The notes beneath the pieces were generated by a model. It saw only the letters and a list, made by a program, of their open reading frames with translations, ran no database searches and was not told the DNA's origin. The translations under genes were made by a program, and so were the position numbers. This document shows positions 21,601 to 34,886 of a stretch of 52,471 bases of DNA, piece after piece (positions within the stretch are counted from its first letter, which is position 1; every line of letters begins with the position of its first letter). This DNA is from Collybiopsis luxurians FD-317 M1 (lineage: Eukaryota > Basidiomycota > Agaricomycetes > Agaricales > Omphalotaceae). The stretch spans positions 342,282 to 394,752 of the forward strand of contig KN834764.1 in assembly GCA_000827265.1 (NCBI GenBank), read 5' to 3'.

Positions 21601-23083
21601 GCAAGGCACACTGGTCAAGAAAAAAAAATTGCACCCCGGAAACTTTTGAGAGAGAAGAAAGGTTCATGGAGGTACCGGGACTCCTTATCCTGAGGAATAT
21701 TGCCATGCCCTATACTTCTCAAAGGGGGAGCAAAAGGGAGCCCGCACGTTGGGTGGGCCCTGCTACAAATGGTGACACTAACAGAACAAATTAAATGCCA
21801 AGTCCAGATCTGTCGAGGGTGAAGAAGGGATTTCGAATTCAAACAGGTGCTTACACTATGTCCCTGTAAGTATTGGCTCAGTGTAAAGCCCACTTGTAGA
21901 GCCATGGTTTGTCTGGCCCTCTGTTCAGAGGTAGCAGCTGTAGAAAAAGACCCAAGGTAAGAGGTTTCCTGGTCGAGTGATGATTCGGAAAAGAAGAAAG
22001 AAAAAGAAAGCAATGTGAGGACCCCCAGGCACAATACGGAAGACTGCACGCCAATCATGCGTTTATACATAATAATTATCCTATCCACATAATCCAGCAC
22101 CTCATTCAAAACAAGTCAGTTGAATAACACACATGTAGCCTGTAACCATACTAAATTCTGTCAAGCCCATACAAAGTTTAAACAGAGTCAATGGAGAGCG
22201 CATAGAAAAACAGAAGCAGCAGAAGTAATCATTAGATACACCCATAAAGGCTTGGTTTTCGACCTGGATAGACCTAGGCTACGTACTTCATTAATCATTG
22301 GACGCACAAACATAATCCCGAATTGCCGAAGAAGTCCATCCATCTGTACCAACTCCATCAGTCCAACACGCACGCATAGATCCGGATCCGGCAAGCCACA
22401 GGGGAAGGATCACGATAAAAAGAAACTTCCAACTCAGCATACTACAATGCCTATGAAATGGTACCTTGCGAATTAAGTGGATATCCTATTACCATTGCAG
22501 CTTTACAGGCTGTTGTAGTACAGGGGAAAGAGGCGAATATACAATGTCAAGTGTCTGATTTGGAGATAACGACCTGAAGATGACAATCTTCCCTTCCCAG
22601 GAGAGCCCCAGCGGAAAGGGTATCCAGGCACCAGCACCGAATCAACGCGTCCCTCCGATCAAACCACTGCGTCACATTTCTAAAAAAAAATTTGTTAGAT
22701 TTTTCGGGTTGCGCGTACTTATGTAATGAATAGAAACAGTTTATTGCGCGTGTCGAAGCCTTAGACGTTTGCCTAGCAAACGCATGCCCCATTACCTCTT
22801 TTTACATAGCTTATATACTGTACTGGAAGTAGTCTAGAATATTCTACAGCAATCTGTAAGAAATATACCTGTATGTTCTTGAAGTTTCCCGCCCATTCTC
22901 CAGCTGGCGAGTTGCTTCACAGAAAATCTCAACAAAAGTGAACCACAATACCCTCAGGCCTCTGCTCTGAAGAGGTAGTAGGAATTAGGAAAGCTTTGAC
23001 AATGTGGAAAATTTTATTATCATACCACATAAATAGTTTAAAGAAGCAGTACAGGAACAAGGTGGCATTCAGAAGTCCGAATC
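21601..23083. other. PKS downstream region; no confident gene
   Basis: A 164-codon frame on the - strand (21615-22109) and shorter - frames at 22188-22394 and 22547-22792 exist, some with hydrophobic stretches, but none shows a family motif. I could not link them into a spliced product. This is where a PKS partner gene might be expected, but I cannot support one. The last 60-100 bp before 23084 should hold the PKS 3' UTR and poly(A) site. Confidence 0.35.
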
Positions 23084-26000
23084 CTACTGACCATCTATAC
23101 ATTCTACATTCTGCTGAGCATTTATTCTTTTCATTACATCCACAAGATTAACATCGGCCAACAGCTGCACCTGAGTCATTGTAATGTATGGCCTCAGGGC
23201 AAATGCAAGTTGTCCAGCAGACAGAGAGTCAAGGCCGTAAGCTGTGAATGGTACCTCAGGAGAAAAGTCCTGCGGCTCTACATCCAGAAGTTGCAGTACT
23301 AAAGCTCTGATTCTTTCATTTTGATCCTTGGCACTGTCAGACTCATCAACACGTCCTTGATCTGGGGAAGGAAGAAGATGGTTATATAGCGAAGAATAAC
23401 CAAAACCCTGTTGGACCAAGTGCCAGTCAAGTTCTGGAATATAACTCCCAAACTCCTGTGTATGCAACATACGAATTCCTTCTCCAATGCACCGGCAAAC
23501 TTCTATAGAGATTTGAGCAATTTATCCTGATTCTGATTTCTGGGATGACTTACGCTGGTTCGACAGTGCCCATGATGTCAAGTGAGCCATGCTCTTCTGA
23601 GTCTGCCCTTTTGAAAAAATTGACGTGTCCACAATAGCTGGAGGGAGGATGGAAAATGCATTCTTGTATGGACGCAAGAGCTCATCGAGAACGGTATTTG
23701 CACTGTCCATCTGTATTTAAATTCAAGGCATCATAAACTTGTTTGGGCTCACCTTGCATAGTTGGTCTGCCCTGCATTTCCAATCGTCATAAAGGAAGAT
23801 AATGAAATCAAGAAGTCAAGCTTTTCAATTGGATATGCAGCTTTCAGAGCTTTGAAGCTGCCAGTCTTGCTTGGAAATACTGAAAAATATGCCTCCTCAG
23901 TGTGCCCAGTAAATGGTCGGTCGGCAAGGATGGTAGCCATGAGCATGACCCCTCCAATTTCCGTCTCGGATTTGGCAATATTCTCAAAGAGCATACAGGT
24001 ATCTGAGACAGAGGATCCATCGCAGCTCTTGAGTTCGAGTTGGAGATCGGAGAGAGTTTCTAGATATAAGAGGATACGAAGGGCCATCTGGTTATCTTCT
24101 TTGACTTGCCCAGAACGAGAAGTCAAAACAATCTTTCTGGCACCATTCTATAATTGGAATGTGATAGGTTAACCTGAGCTTTAGAAAAAAAGTGCTCCGA
24201 ACCTCGTGCATCCACATAGCACAGTATAAACCAAACGATCCAATACCTCCGATGAGCACATATACTTTTTCAGGGTTAAAAAGAGCCTTCGAAACGACAG
24301 AGACAACCGCCGGTAATCGCTTGACAGGATCGAGTGAAAGAGCATGGATATCCGGAGTTGTCCTCGGCAGTCTTCCCAAAAGCATTCTAAATGTTTCCCC
24401 AATCGACCATGGATCGTTGCACATAGCTTGCTGAAGTCCATTGGCGTGATCTCTCCAGAAATACACTTTCGACATTGGCGCCAACATGTTTTGCATTAAA
24501 ATCATATCATCCTCTAAGAGTCCCGAGATGACAATGTCGGTGTTAGAGAGTAGGGACAATTTTGTGAGTTTCATGTCGCTACTGATTGAGGATGCTTGGA
24601 TTCCAAGTGCGGACAACATCCAAAGAAGGGCCAATGTAGTTGGATTATTGTCGTTGATTACGAGTATACGTCTATTATGAAGACGTTCAGGATGAGCCAG
24701 AGCTCCAGAACCGAGTGCCGTTGTGGCAATAAGCATTGGAATAGCTAGGCTTGCGAGGCCATCACCGTTACATTTAATATCATCAAGCAACGCAAGGTAA
24801 CCCTCGTGAACACATGCAACATTTGTCAAGGGTCCACTAGTGATGCCGAGGACGACAGTTCCTTTAATCAAGGCTGTAGTTCCAGGATCAGTGACATTAC
24901 CCACAAAGCCAAAGAGGTTAGCTTCGGTAGGAGAGGAAGAAAACACATGCACCAACACCTCGTGTGCTGCAAGGGTTGGTAGTGGCGGGTGAGAAACTCC
25001 GATATCTTCTAAGACCCAGTACAGTGTAGGATCAAAGGTATCAGGAACTGGAGCAAGAAGAGGCACAAATCGAGGAACCAGGATAGATAGCTGTTCCTCG
25101 ATGTAGATTTCCGTTTCGATGTTCTCCATTGCGGCAAGTTCATTGATGATAATGTTGCGTTCTTCTCCTGACCAAATCGTAGCCAATGTAACAAGGCGCA
25201 CATCGACATGGAGTAGTTCCTTACGCAGACAGCGAGAGAATCCACGAGCTCCTGCTGTATCCAGGCCTGGGTCTGCTATGATCCAGACCCTTGATAAACC
25301 GTCGACATCAACTGCCTGAAGCTGCTCCTTGAGTTTCATTTCTTTGCCTAATTTGAAATCAAGAATAATCGAGTCCGAAGCGATTACTGAGTTTGCTCCG
25401 CACTAGAAAAATTATCACTAGCGCAAAAACATACAATTATTCAGAGTTACCTGCGGTCTGGTAATGGACTGTTCAGTTAGGTTGTATGTAATATCGTACC
25501 GCGCAACAAGCTCTGGAGGAATGATGGAAATGAAGTGGCGGGCAAGCTCAATTCCATGCAATGTACATATAGGTTGGCCATTGGGGGCGATTATGGAGAG
25601 ATCGTAGAGAAGCCCATCTATATCATATTCAGTTCACAAGCACTATTCAACTAGTCTGAAATGACCGACCTGGGCGCCATCTGCGGAACACTGCATGGGC
25701 AAATACAGAGCTCAAGAAGGGCAGACTACTGTGTGCCTCATGTAAAGTAACATGTTGCATCTTCGAAGGAAGATAATAGACATTCCTATCTGCATGACCT
25801 GTCAATGCCGGATGAATCATGATGTGAAAGCAGGCATCGAGGACTACAGGATGGAACACATAGCCGCCGATCCTGAAAAATGTCAGATGAGCTTCCAAAG
25901 GTCGATGAGTAGCCAGCATACTGATGAAGATCTGTGTCCGCAGCTCGGACTTCGACAAGAGCTTCTTCTCGACCTTTGTAGCAGCAAGTAATTCGCCGGA

Positions 26001-29000
26001 ATATTGGTCCGTACTGGGCAAAATAGCTTAAGGTTTCATAGAATTCTAGCAAGGATGCAGTAAATGGGGCATTTGACCAAAAACCGGAAAGATTCGAAAC
26101 ATACTGGATAATGAAAAAGGTTTACAGCGAGCTCGAATGGACTCCAAGTCAATAGGGTCACTATCTTCCTCGGGCATTTGGCAAGACATGAGCCCATCAG
26201 CATGAAGTCGATTAGACTTAATCCGAAAATCAGTTCAGAATGAATCCTCAGATATGCATGAACCCACCTGCTTATAACTGACGTCGTAGCGATCCGGGAG
26301 CCTTGAAGAGATTTTCCAGTGACAGCCGCGAGTCTCAACTTCTACGTGAAGAGGGTGTGCGGACGGAAGGGGCATTATAGACCGGAACTGAACATTCCTC
26401 AAAACTCGTGCACCAAGCTCAAACGCCTGCGAAAAGGTCCTAATGAAAGATGCCAATGAATAGCCACAAAAAAATCATACCATTTCCAAGAACCCAGCCG
26501 CTGGCATGATAGGTTCACCTCGTATGACATGTCCAGCTAAATCACGGTGGGTGTGGACGCCAAGTCGGATTCCGGGTTTTGCCAAGAGTTGTCCAGAGCC
26601 TAGCCCCGACGCCAGCTGTCTTGCGACCATTGCAGATGATTCTGGGTAGATTGGAACGTGTTTACGAGCAAACGGATACTCAGGCAACGGTAGTTGAATA
26701 CTCGAGAAAAGATTTCCATTCAAGGCAGAGAGGTCGATTGAGCGGTGACCCATTACAGCTACATGGCCAATTGCCTTCAGGAATTCCACTGCTTCATCGT
26801 GGGGCTTAACAATCTTTGTGCGCTTCATAGGACAGATAATGGTGGACAAAGGACACAGGTTGGAAACATATGCAGAAAGGACTGGGTGAGGACTAATCTC
26901 CACAAAGTTGGGGGCGGGGAACTTCTCTGCAATTGCAGATATTGCATTCACAAACTGGACTGGTTGGCGGGTGCCCTGCCAAATATAATTAGCGTCGAAG
27001 GAGCTTTCCCATGATGAGCCAGTGAGCGCAGAGAAAGTAGGAATGGTAGGAATATGGGCCCCAGGATAACGAGCAAAAACAGCTTCTATGTCCTCAGTGA
27101 ATTTCGTATTACATGATTCCATGAGCGAAGAATGGACAGGCACGCTCGTATGAAGCTTTCGAGCTAAAAATCCCTTTTCTTCAGCGAGTGTGATTGCCTG
27201 GTCTACGAAATCATCAAGCCCGGAGAGCGTGATAGAATTTTTATCATTATAGCAAGCAAGTTCAACCTTGCCTGTGGGGCTCGAGCCTGCGACTTGCTCG
27301 ATGATGTCTTGCGCTTCAGCGGGAGTGCATGACAAAGCGGCCATGGCACCCTTGGTGGTGAGGAGCATGACGTTACCCCGGACAATTGCGATCTCCATGG
27401 CCATCTCTTTTGAACAAGCGCCAGAAGCATACATCATTACTGTTTCACCAGCAGAGTGTCCGACAACGGCGTCGGGACCAATACCAACGCTACGCAGAAG
27501 GTCAATGAGTGCAATCTGAACCATGGCCAGTGCAGGAAGAGTTATAGACACCGGCCATACGGTTGCCATCTGTGGCGAAAATTCAACGTTGTCAAATAAT
27601 CCGGTCTTAGTGATCAGAGAATATCCAGCTAAACGCTCATGGATCTTATCCATTAGTAAGATAGTTTCCCGAAAAACGGAGTACGTCGCAAACAGCTGAC
27701 GGCCCACTGTGCTCAGTGTGTCAAACTCAGGATTCTGAGCAACGAACGAACAAAATACGCACTCTGAAAGTGTTGTGGACCTATGTAATTGCGTGAGGTA
27801 AGCAAAGGATGGATTGAGGCGAGTGGATGAAGTGTCACCTTGGCCAGGCAAGATAAATACCAACGACGTTTTTTCGCGCGGGATCAGCACAGGCTGGGCA
27901 AATGGTACATGTGTTGTACCATCAGGTAGGTAGATTGAGAACGACCTCCAGGTCATTGAACGACTGCGGCGGGCATAGACTGTAGACATAGCAGAGAGGT
28001 CTTGCGGATGGTTTGTTGCAAGGCTCTTGAGATCTTCTGTCAGCACCGAGGCAGAACGAGGAGAAAGACCGCCCGCAATTAGAAGAACGGGAGACTCGGC
28101 AGCCTTGCTTACACGCGGCACTACCGGTGGGGGTCCCTCAATTACAGCGTGGCCATTTGTACCGCCAATGCCAGAGCTACATATGGACACTAAAGGACGT
28201 TCGCCTGAGTTGTGTCTTGAGAGTGGAGTAATATCTTCTGGTACACGCATATTATATTCCTTCCATTTAATTGCCGGATTCAATGTTGTGAAATTAACAT
28301 TTGGAGGGATCACGCCGTGCTGAAACATTGAGCACACTTTCGAGAGCGACGCCAAGAATGAAGTGATTTCTAGATGTCTTATACAGCATAGCCTAATGAG
28401 AGGAACAGAGCAAACATTAATGGATGACTTACCCAGTGTTGCCTTTCACACTTCCAATCAACAGCTCTTTCTCTCGGCCAAACTTTTTCCCAACCCAATT
28501 TGCCTCCAGAGGGTCTCCTGCAGCAGTTCCTGTGGAGCTTGTGTTAGCGTCATATAATGCTTCACAGTATTAAGCAATCCTACCTGTTGCATGAGTTTCC
28601 ACAAAATCAACTTCACTGGGATGTCGACGAAGACCTTGATACGCCCTCTCCATTGCCCCAATTTGTCCAGCTGCAACAGGTGCACTGACAGGAGCAACCG
28701 AACCGCTCGAATTGATTCCTGTACCTAGAATCTGGGGACCTCATTTGTGAGCAATTGGTAGAGAGACTACAAATACAAAACCACTCCAAACGCACTGTTC
28801 CGTAGATATGATCCCCATCCTTGATTGCATGGTCAAGGAGCTTGACCACGACACACGCGGCTCCTTCTGCCCGTGAGAAACTGTGAAAAGCACGCTAGTA
28901 AGAATACCTATATTTTCCAAAATCCCACTAACCCATTAGCAGATGCATCGAATGGCTTGCACTTTCCATCTGGTGCTAGAACTGCGCCTTGGCTATATCC

Positions 29001-29917
29001 GATCCAGTCAATTAGTCTACGATGCAGATCAGAAAAGAAAAACAGTTATGTCGGCGAGGATAAACTGACCGGTGATTCACTTGACATCCGCCAATGACAG
29101 CAGATTCGCATTCTCCAGCACGAAGCGATTGAACAGCAAGATGGAGGGCTGTCAAGGTGGAGCTGCACGCGGAGTCCGTAGAAATGGATGGACCTGTAAA
29201 AGAAGTTGGCAACATCAATAAAGATTTACAAGAACGAACCTCGAAGATCCAAGTGATACGAAACCCTATTTGCGATCATGGAAGGGCCACCGGCGAAGGA
29301 GCCAGTAGCTTCGAACTCATCCTCCATAAGGCCATTACAGTTTTAAGTCTAACTACATTCAAAAATTATGTGGAGTACGTACCGACTCGGCCATTGCTTC
29401 TATGGTGGCTGCTACTCCCGACATGAAACAGCCCACATTACAGCCACGATAAACGATTCCGGAGTCGATAAATGCTAGAAATGAGAGCTCAAGTAGCTTA
29501 CGAGTTGCAACGGCCATTGTTTTTGCATCTTGAGCAGTGATACCAAACTCGACCGGATCGAAATAAGACAGGTTTTTCAGAAATGCACCCACCCCGGTAA
29601 TAATCTGCCCTTGGCCATCGCCTTTCCATCTGCAGAGTTCCTTATCACAAGATAGATCTATTTCAAGAGGTATAAAGTGACTTACGAAGCTACGTTGAAC
29701 CTATCCGAAGGAATTTGTTCGTATGCATCTAACTTCTTCAACAAGAACTGGAAGAACTCTTGGTGTGACAAATTTTTCTCCGAGTGCTTGCCACTTGGAA
29801 ACTCGGTAGCAATCCCAACCTGCGCAAGAAAGGGTCAGTCAGAGAGACAAAACGAGCATGATTGACCAGTACAATTGCGACAGGCAAAAGATTCACACTT
29901 AGAGCCTCATTCTCCAT
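23084..29917 (-). CDS. Reducing type I polyketide synthase, KS-AT-DH-(degenerate ER)-KR-ACP
   Basis: Start ATG at 29917: exon 1 (29873-29917) encodes a 15-residue leader and splices into [10 protein letters not shown], the KS start. KS: DSACSS (catalytic Cys, about 29170), VETHATGT (about 28595) and GNTGHLE across the intron near 28440, all intact. AT: GHSAGE (about 27455). [12 protein letters not shown] (HxxxGxxxxP, about 26525) and DACFH (about 25835), both intact. The next 400 residues align in outline with the linker and ER of reducing PKSs, but the cofactor loop expected as GGVGQ-like reads NDNNPTT (about 24650), so ER is judged inactive; no methyltransferase motifs were seen. KR: GGIGSFG (about 24245), SLSS and GNAGQTNYA with the catalytic Tyr. 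ACP: GLDSLS (about 23225). There is no thioesterase or reductase. Roughly 15 short introns. An active KR and DH without ER predict an unsaturated chain. Confidence 0.88.
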
Positions 29918-30584
29918 TATGAATCTGCCACAATTTGTAACACCAACTGGGATGTTGAGAACCGATATCTGACTTATTTATACGTTTGTGCCTCATGACA
30001 AATTTCATCATTGAAAGTCTGGATCTTATTCATTAAATCGCAAGTTGTCGCCGCTCCAGTATACTGAGCATGTTTCAACCTTCTGAGGAGATTCACGCTC
30101 ATGGGTTCTTCGGCATATTTCATATCACAAGCATGTAGGGTCACTTATGTCTGAGATATCTTTTGCTTGACGTCTGTTTTAAAATCTGATTGATATTATG
30201 CCGCCATATCAGCACTGTCGACAGATTGTGATTGACACCTAGCTGCTTCACATAAATAATTTTGTATCAATATCAATATCTGTCATTCCTATTGGATATA
30301 AGCCACATGTGCTTGCAAGGAAGTTGCTGCCAGCTTTGAAACATTCACTGGGCATGTCACACCGGAACCGTCGGTTACAGCAAGTAAGATTGGTACACTA
30401 CAATGACCACACATCAATATCCTGACGCTGACGCGGCTGAGCAATCTAATGCCGGCAGATTAGCTGAGGATTACAGCTCTAAAGATACGGTAATACCTGA
30501 GAACTAAGGACAACCTAAGGACGTTCTGTAATCATAAGATGTCTTCGGTATTCTACAAGCGGGGATCCCGGGAGATCCGTGGAG
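29918..30584. promoter_or_regulatory. PKS upstream region
   Basis: About 670 bp between the PKS start and the left edge of duplication copy B with no gene. It should contain the PKS promoter. I see no strong TATA box within 60 bp of the ATG (only AT-rich sequence), and no palindromic regulator site stands out. Confidence 0.35.
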
Positions 30585-32094
30585 CTGACCTTAGGGTCCT
30601 AGGGACCATGGGACGCCCAAGGATACTCTTATGAGGGCTCAAGCCTACCCTCAAATCTCAAGAAAAAAGAACTTGAGGGCCCGCATAAAAAACCACGGTA
30701 ATAACGGCACTGCTTCAGAACAATGATTCTTCCCTGAGCTTCGAGATTTGTCTATGCATTGAATCCTCAGCAGACTATTTAAAGGCTCTCTGTATTTGTG
30801 CAGAAATGCAATGTGTGTGAGTTCATAAGCCAGGACAGGGCTCAGGGCCCCAAGGGCAGTAGACTGATCAAGGTTTCCTTTGCTTTACTGATCAAACTGA
30901 AAAGAAAGAAAGAGTTTTTACCATTTGCTTACCATGATAATATCAGTGGAAGAAAATTTCTTAATGTAAAAAAAGTAATTAGTCAATGTCAAATAGGGAA
31001 TCATTGAACTCGATTTGAAGTCATTTGATTTTACTGTTGGGTTGGCATGCTAAACGCTCTATCATTACTACCAGTGCTCAGCAGATGCAATACTTTACGT
31101 GACGAATCACACATTGATGCATTAAAATTTGAGCAGTTGGCGCTTCGGTTTATTCAGCAGCCAGCTTTAGTCTAGTAGGGTCGCTCTCAAATGCAATGGG
31201 AGTACATCACATCTCTGATGAGCATTCTAGCAAAGGAGATACATGAACCGGAAGAAGTGCGGGCAGAACGGATAAAGTAATTGCAGGAGCCCGAGCTCCG
31301 TTCCAGGTGGCACCTAAATTTTGGTGCCTTAATACACGGAGGCTGGAGCGCATATATACAACACGTTACAATTTAATACTCACCAACTTCGCGGGGCCAT
31401 AGTCACCCAGAGTCAGGTTGGGCCTAGAGATTGAGGAAAGGTATCTATGAGTGGTGAAGGGACTTCTTACTAGATTGTGAGGACACTGCCAAATCCTAAT
31501 CCCAAACCTGACTTTGGATGAGGTTTGCAGGGTCAGGTCTAAGGGGTCATGACCCTCCCCTCCCAAACGCTAATTTGATGCCTACTTACTGTAAAATCCC
31601 CCATTGTTAGGTGGGCGGGAGAAGGATATAAATGTCTGTCACAAGGATTGAGTCAAAACTATTGTCATATCATCGTAATCCCTGCAATGTAATGTAGACG
31701 TACTGGTTGTGTTAGAAATGATGATACAGTATATCGGTAAATCAATATCAGAATTAGTCTGGTACCTGCAAGAAACTTGCCGCATGAGACTGTATTCTGC
31801 TTATCGGGACAAGCAATGGTAACTTCGGAAAATTGCTGTATAATTTGATAAGACTTCAACCACGATTCGGCCGAATCTTTCTATCCCGTCAGATTTCACT
31901 TCACAGCCGGGCAAATATATATTGACACGGAGCGAAATTACATAGCATGGTCGAATATAATTTTAAATGAATTCATCAGTAAAACGTCGAATCACCTTTT
32001 CCGGGCTTTTTCCGACTTTCCGCACCTTTTGCTGATCCGATCTTTTTTTGATTTTATCTCCATCCACTTCCCAAATGTTGATGCGATCAACGGT

Positions 32095-33925
32095 CAGCCG
32101 GCTACGCGAGGCTTCCTCAGGAAGCGGCTGGGCCAAAAGTCGCGTCACAAACTGTTTGTGACTTTGAACGTAGTGAAATTTCACATTTAAAGGTCAGAAA
32201 TAAACATGTACAGCAATTTTATCAATGATAAACAAAGGGAAAACTTCAGTGTCCTCAAAATTGGTCCTCCTGAGTGTTTGAGTTTGTGTTTTGGTGCTGA
32301 GAATTGCAGCCATTCACAGAATAATGCGAGTCCGATGGTAAGTAATGACGGGAGGCATGGTTGGAGGCAGAGTGATAAGGCCAAGGAGTCGCATCAGCAT
32401 GAAGATATTGAATCGAATGAAGGCCTGAGGGAATGCACTGGGTGGTGGTAATGGTGTCTGCCCAAATGGATTGATTACAGGATTACGTCGGAAGGTAGAG
32501 GTGGGAGTAGGGTACGGATTCCGCAAGAGCTGCGGAGTCTCTAGGGATGAGGGCAAATGAGTATGAGTAGATGGAGGAAACAGATTGTGGTACTGGTGAA
32601 GCCAAACCGGTACTGGTTCCTGGGGTAAATTTGTTGCTCATGTCGCAGCGCAGGTCTCAAAGGGGTTATCGATGAGTGTCGGCGGCTGGAATGTGAGAAT
32701 TGTGTCAAATGGGAAGAGTTAAATTGACTAGACGCGAAATTTCGGGTATATTTGTGCTCAACATTGGCAGACGCGATAAATGATGAGGGGGAAGGGTCAT
32801 GAGGATCACCATGAGACGGCAATGATTCTGATGGGCGGTGGCAAACATGTCGAGCTTGTGACGCGTGTCGATGAACCAAAGTTGTCGATGCTGACATTGA
32901 CACGTCTGCTTCTCTCCCACCACCCTCATCCCTGCCTCTAGCCTCAGTCCTTTTTCGAGCGCATTTTGCTGCGGGACCGCTGTTACTCTGCCTTTCTCCT
33001 TCAAGCTCAGCGTCATTTCCAGCATGCTCAGTCTCGGCCGCATTGCGCCTTTTTGTTTTTGTTTTTGCTATTGGCGGTATCGATAATTTCTGGATGAAAC
33101 TGGACAATGATCAAGCAGTACCTAATGTCATATCTGTTGGTTTGCAGAGCTTGACATCTAGGAGTGATGACAATCCACCCCGTGAATATAATGACACCTT
33201 TTCACGATTACGGCGTCGCTCCCGCATGCCTGCAGTTGACATAGAAGACCTGTCACCTCCTGTCAGCCGACAAGCCGTTCCCCTTCTCCTGATGTTGCAA
33301 CCCCAGACTCATCGCCGAAATCCTCATCTTGAGTTGCCGATTTGGGCTCGTTCAGCGCTACCAACAAAATTGCCGGTACAGAAGATGAAGATGCAAATGG
33401 GGAATATTCGGAAGAGGAGTATAGCGGTGAGTTGGATGGAATCTTGGACCACTTGCAGTCTGAGTCGCAGGAGCTGGCACTGGGACTGCATACTGCAGCC
33501 GATGTTGCACTCGGTGCAGAAGATTTTAACAACTATGACTTGGGCGAGGGTGGAAGGGATGAGGGTGCGCCTGAGGAGGTTGATAATTACCCAGAGGCGG
33601 AAATCGAAGAACTTCAGACAGATTTCTTCACTTTTTAGGTGAATTCATTCCCTTTTTGATCTGAGCCAGCTAGATCTGGGTAATTTCTTCCATAATGTAG
33701 ATATTATGAGTTATATGTATTATTCAAGACTGTACATGTGTATTTTTATGGATGATAAGGAAGGGACAAAGTTCGGCATCGAATATTCATTCGAGCGAGC
33801 GGTTCATTCATCGAAATTTCGCAAGTCCAAAGTCGCAAAAATGTGACTCGGTCTGTGACGCGACTTTTGTCCCAGTCCGTCTTGAGTCCGTCTACGGAAT
33901 TGCCTCGCCAGCCGGCGCATTTCAA
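32095..33925. mobile_element. Insert bounded by inverted AAAGTCGCGTCACA repeats
   Basis: The left boundary block (about 32095-32185) and right boundary block (about 33780-33925) are imperfect inverted copies: both hold CCGGCT.CGCGAGGC, GG.CCAAAAGTCGCGTCACA and an AAAGTC-type end. Each block is also partly self-complementary (GCGACTTT / AAAGTCGC), so they may be two foldback repeats in opposite orientation or the ends of one DNA transposon. The segment is missing from copy A, where homology stops at about 8.0 kb. The interior holds GC-rich frames of uncertain meaning. Confidence 0.45.
33093..33639 (+). CDS. Possible gene, acidic C-terminus, unrecognised
   Basis: Two overlapping + frames look protein-like in parts. 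An upstream part near 33160-33290 is Arg/Ser-rich (SRLRRRSRMPAVDIEDLSPP). A downstream part ending with TAG at 33639 is acidic (EDEDANGEYSEEEYSGELD, then EAEIEELQTDFFTF). Joining them needs a splice or frameshift near 33280-33340 that I could not fix; an in-frame TGA stands just before the acidic part. On the opposite strand 32541-33107 is also open (188 aa, Arg/Ser/His-rich). It may be an ORF carried by the surrounding insert. Function unknown. Confidence 0.25.
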
Positions 33926-34450
33926 ATTATTCGAAATAGGAAATGACGTATATAGTACCGTACTGGCCACGCGAGTCTAGACTCTGCCCGACAGCTCGTC
34001 AAGAAAACCTCGGCTCAAGTTTTGAATAGCGCCTACTGTCAGTGTTTACATGTCCATGATTCGATTGAGCGTCAAAGACGATATTTGAATTGTATGTTGT
34101 AATTCGGATACTCATACAACAACCAGTCACATGTACTTACTACTGTATCTCGATTTCACCTTTATCTATCTCAGTTTTTGACATCCGTTTGGCAGCGCTG
34201 ATCTATGGAACATCGTAGTTAAATGGCGGCTGCATTTAGTCGGTTCGGGGGGTGAAAATGTGCTCAATACGTCCTTCTATCAACTATTATTAGCTTTTAT
34301 TTAATCCTTTTGCAAGCTTTTTGTGCGCTTTTTTGCTCTTTCGGCAGTCTCGGGGACTTAAATCAAATAACAAACAACAAACAACCTCGGCGAATAGTCC
34401 GAAACAGATCGGTTGGACGTTTTACTGATGTTATGACCAAGAGTTACGAG

Positions 34451-34536
34451 TGCATGGAATGGAATGCCGAGTTTCTGTGGTGGTGATTTTGTGCCTGACC
34501 CAAGGCAGGCAATTTTGCATTGATCTAAATTTTGTA
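34451..34536 (+). repeat. Dispersed repeat, copy 2 (partner near 1971)
   Basis: Matches 1971-2056 in the same orientation (GTGCATGGAATGGAATGCCG, then GGCAGGCAATTTTG.ATTGA). It lies between the inverted-repeat insert and the DUF6534 gene of copy B. No equivalent was seen in copy A. Confidence 0.55.
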
Positions 34537-34827
34537 ATTTATATGTTTTTGGCTTAGTGTTCATTACATTGGATGCTCCGGGAAAGCCCATGACTGAATG
34601 GGGCACGAGTCCCGCCACGCGCCAGCGCTGGCCCACTTATGTGTCAAGTTCGAGAAACATGCCTACCCTTGAAAAATCACAGCATCAACTTGAAAAGCAC
34701 AATGAATAGAACTATAAATCAGATTGGATATCAGAGAACAAAGATGAAAAACATGAAACAATGATGAACATGGAAGCGGATCGAATGAGGTTTCTCCGAC
34801 TGAATTATTGAGATGCACTGACTTGAG

Positions 34828-34836
34828 TATATATAG
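34828..34836 (+). promoter_or_regulatory. TATA-like box of DUF6534 gene B
   Basis: TATATATAG lies about 50 bp upstream of the ATG at 34887, at the same spacing as in copy A. Confidence 0.45.
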
Positions 34837-34886
34837 AATCCTTGTTTGAAGTCCCAGAAGCTTGTGAGTGTACTCGTTACTCTGCA

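Noticed and set aside
21615..22109. A 164-codon - frame next to the PKS as a cytochrome P450 or other tailoring enzyme
   Set aside because: No heme-binding, ExxR or other enzyme motif, and attempts to splice it into a longer frame met stops.
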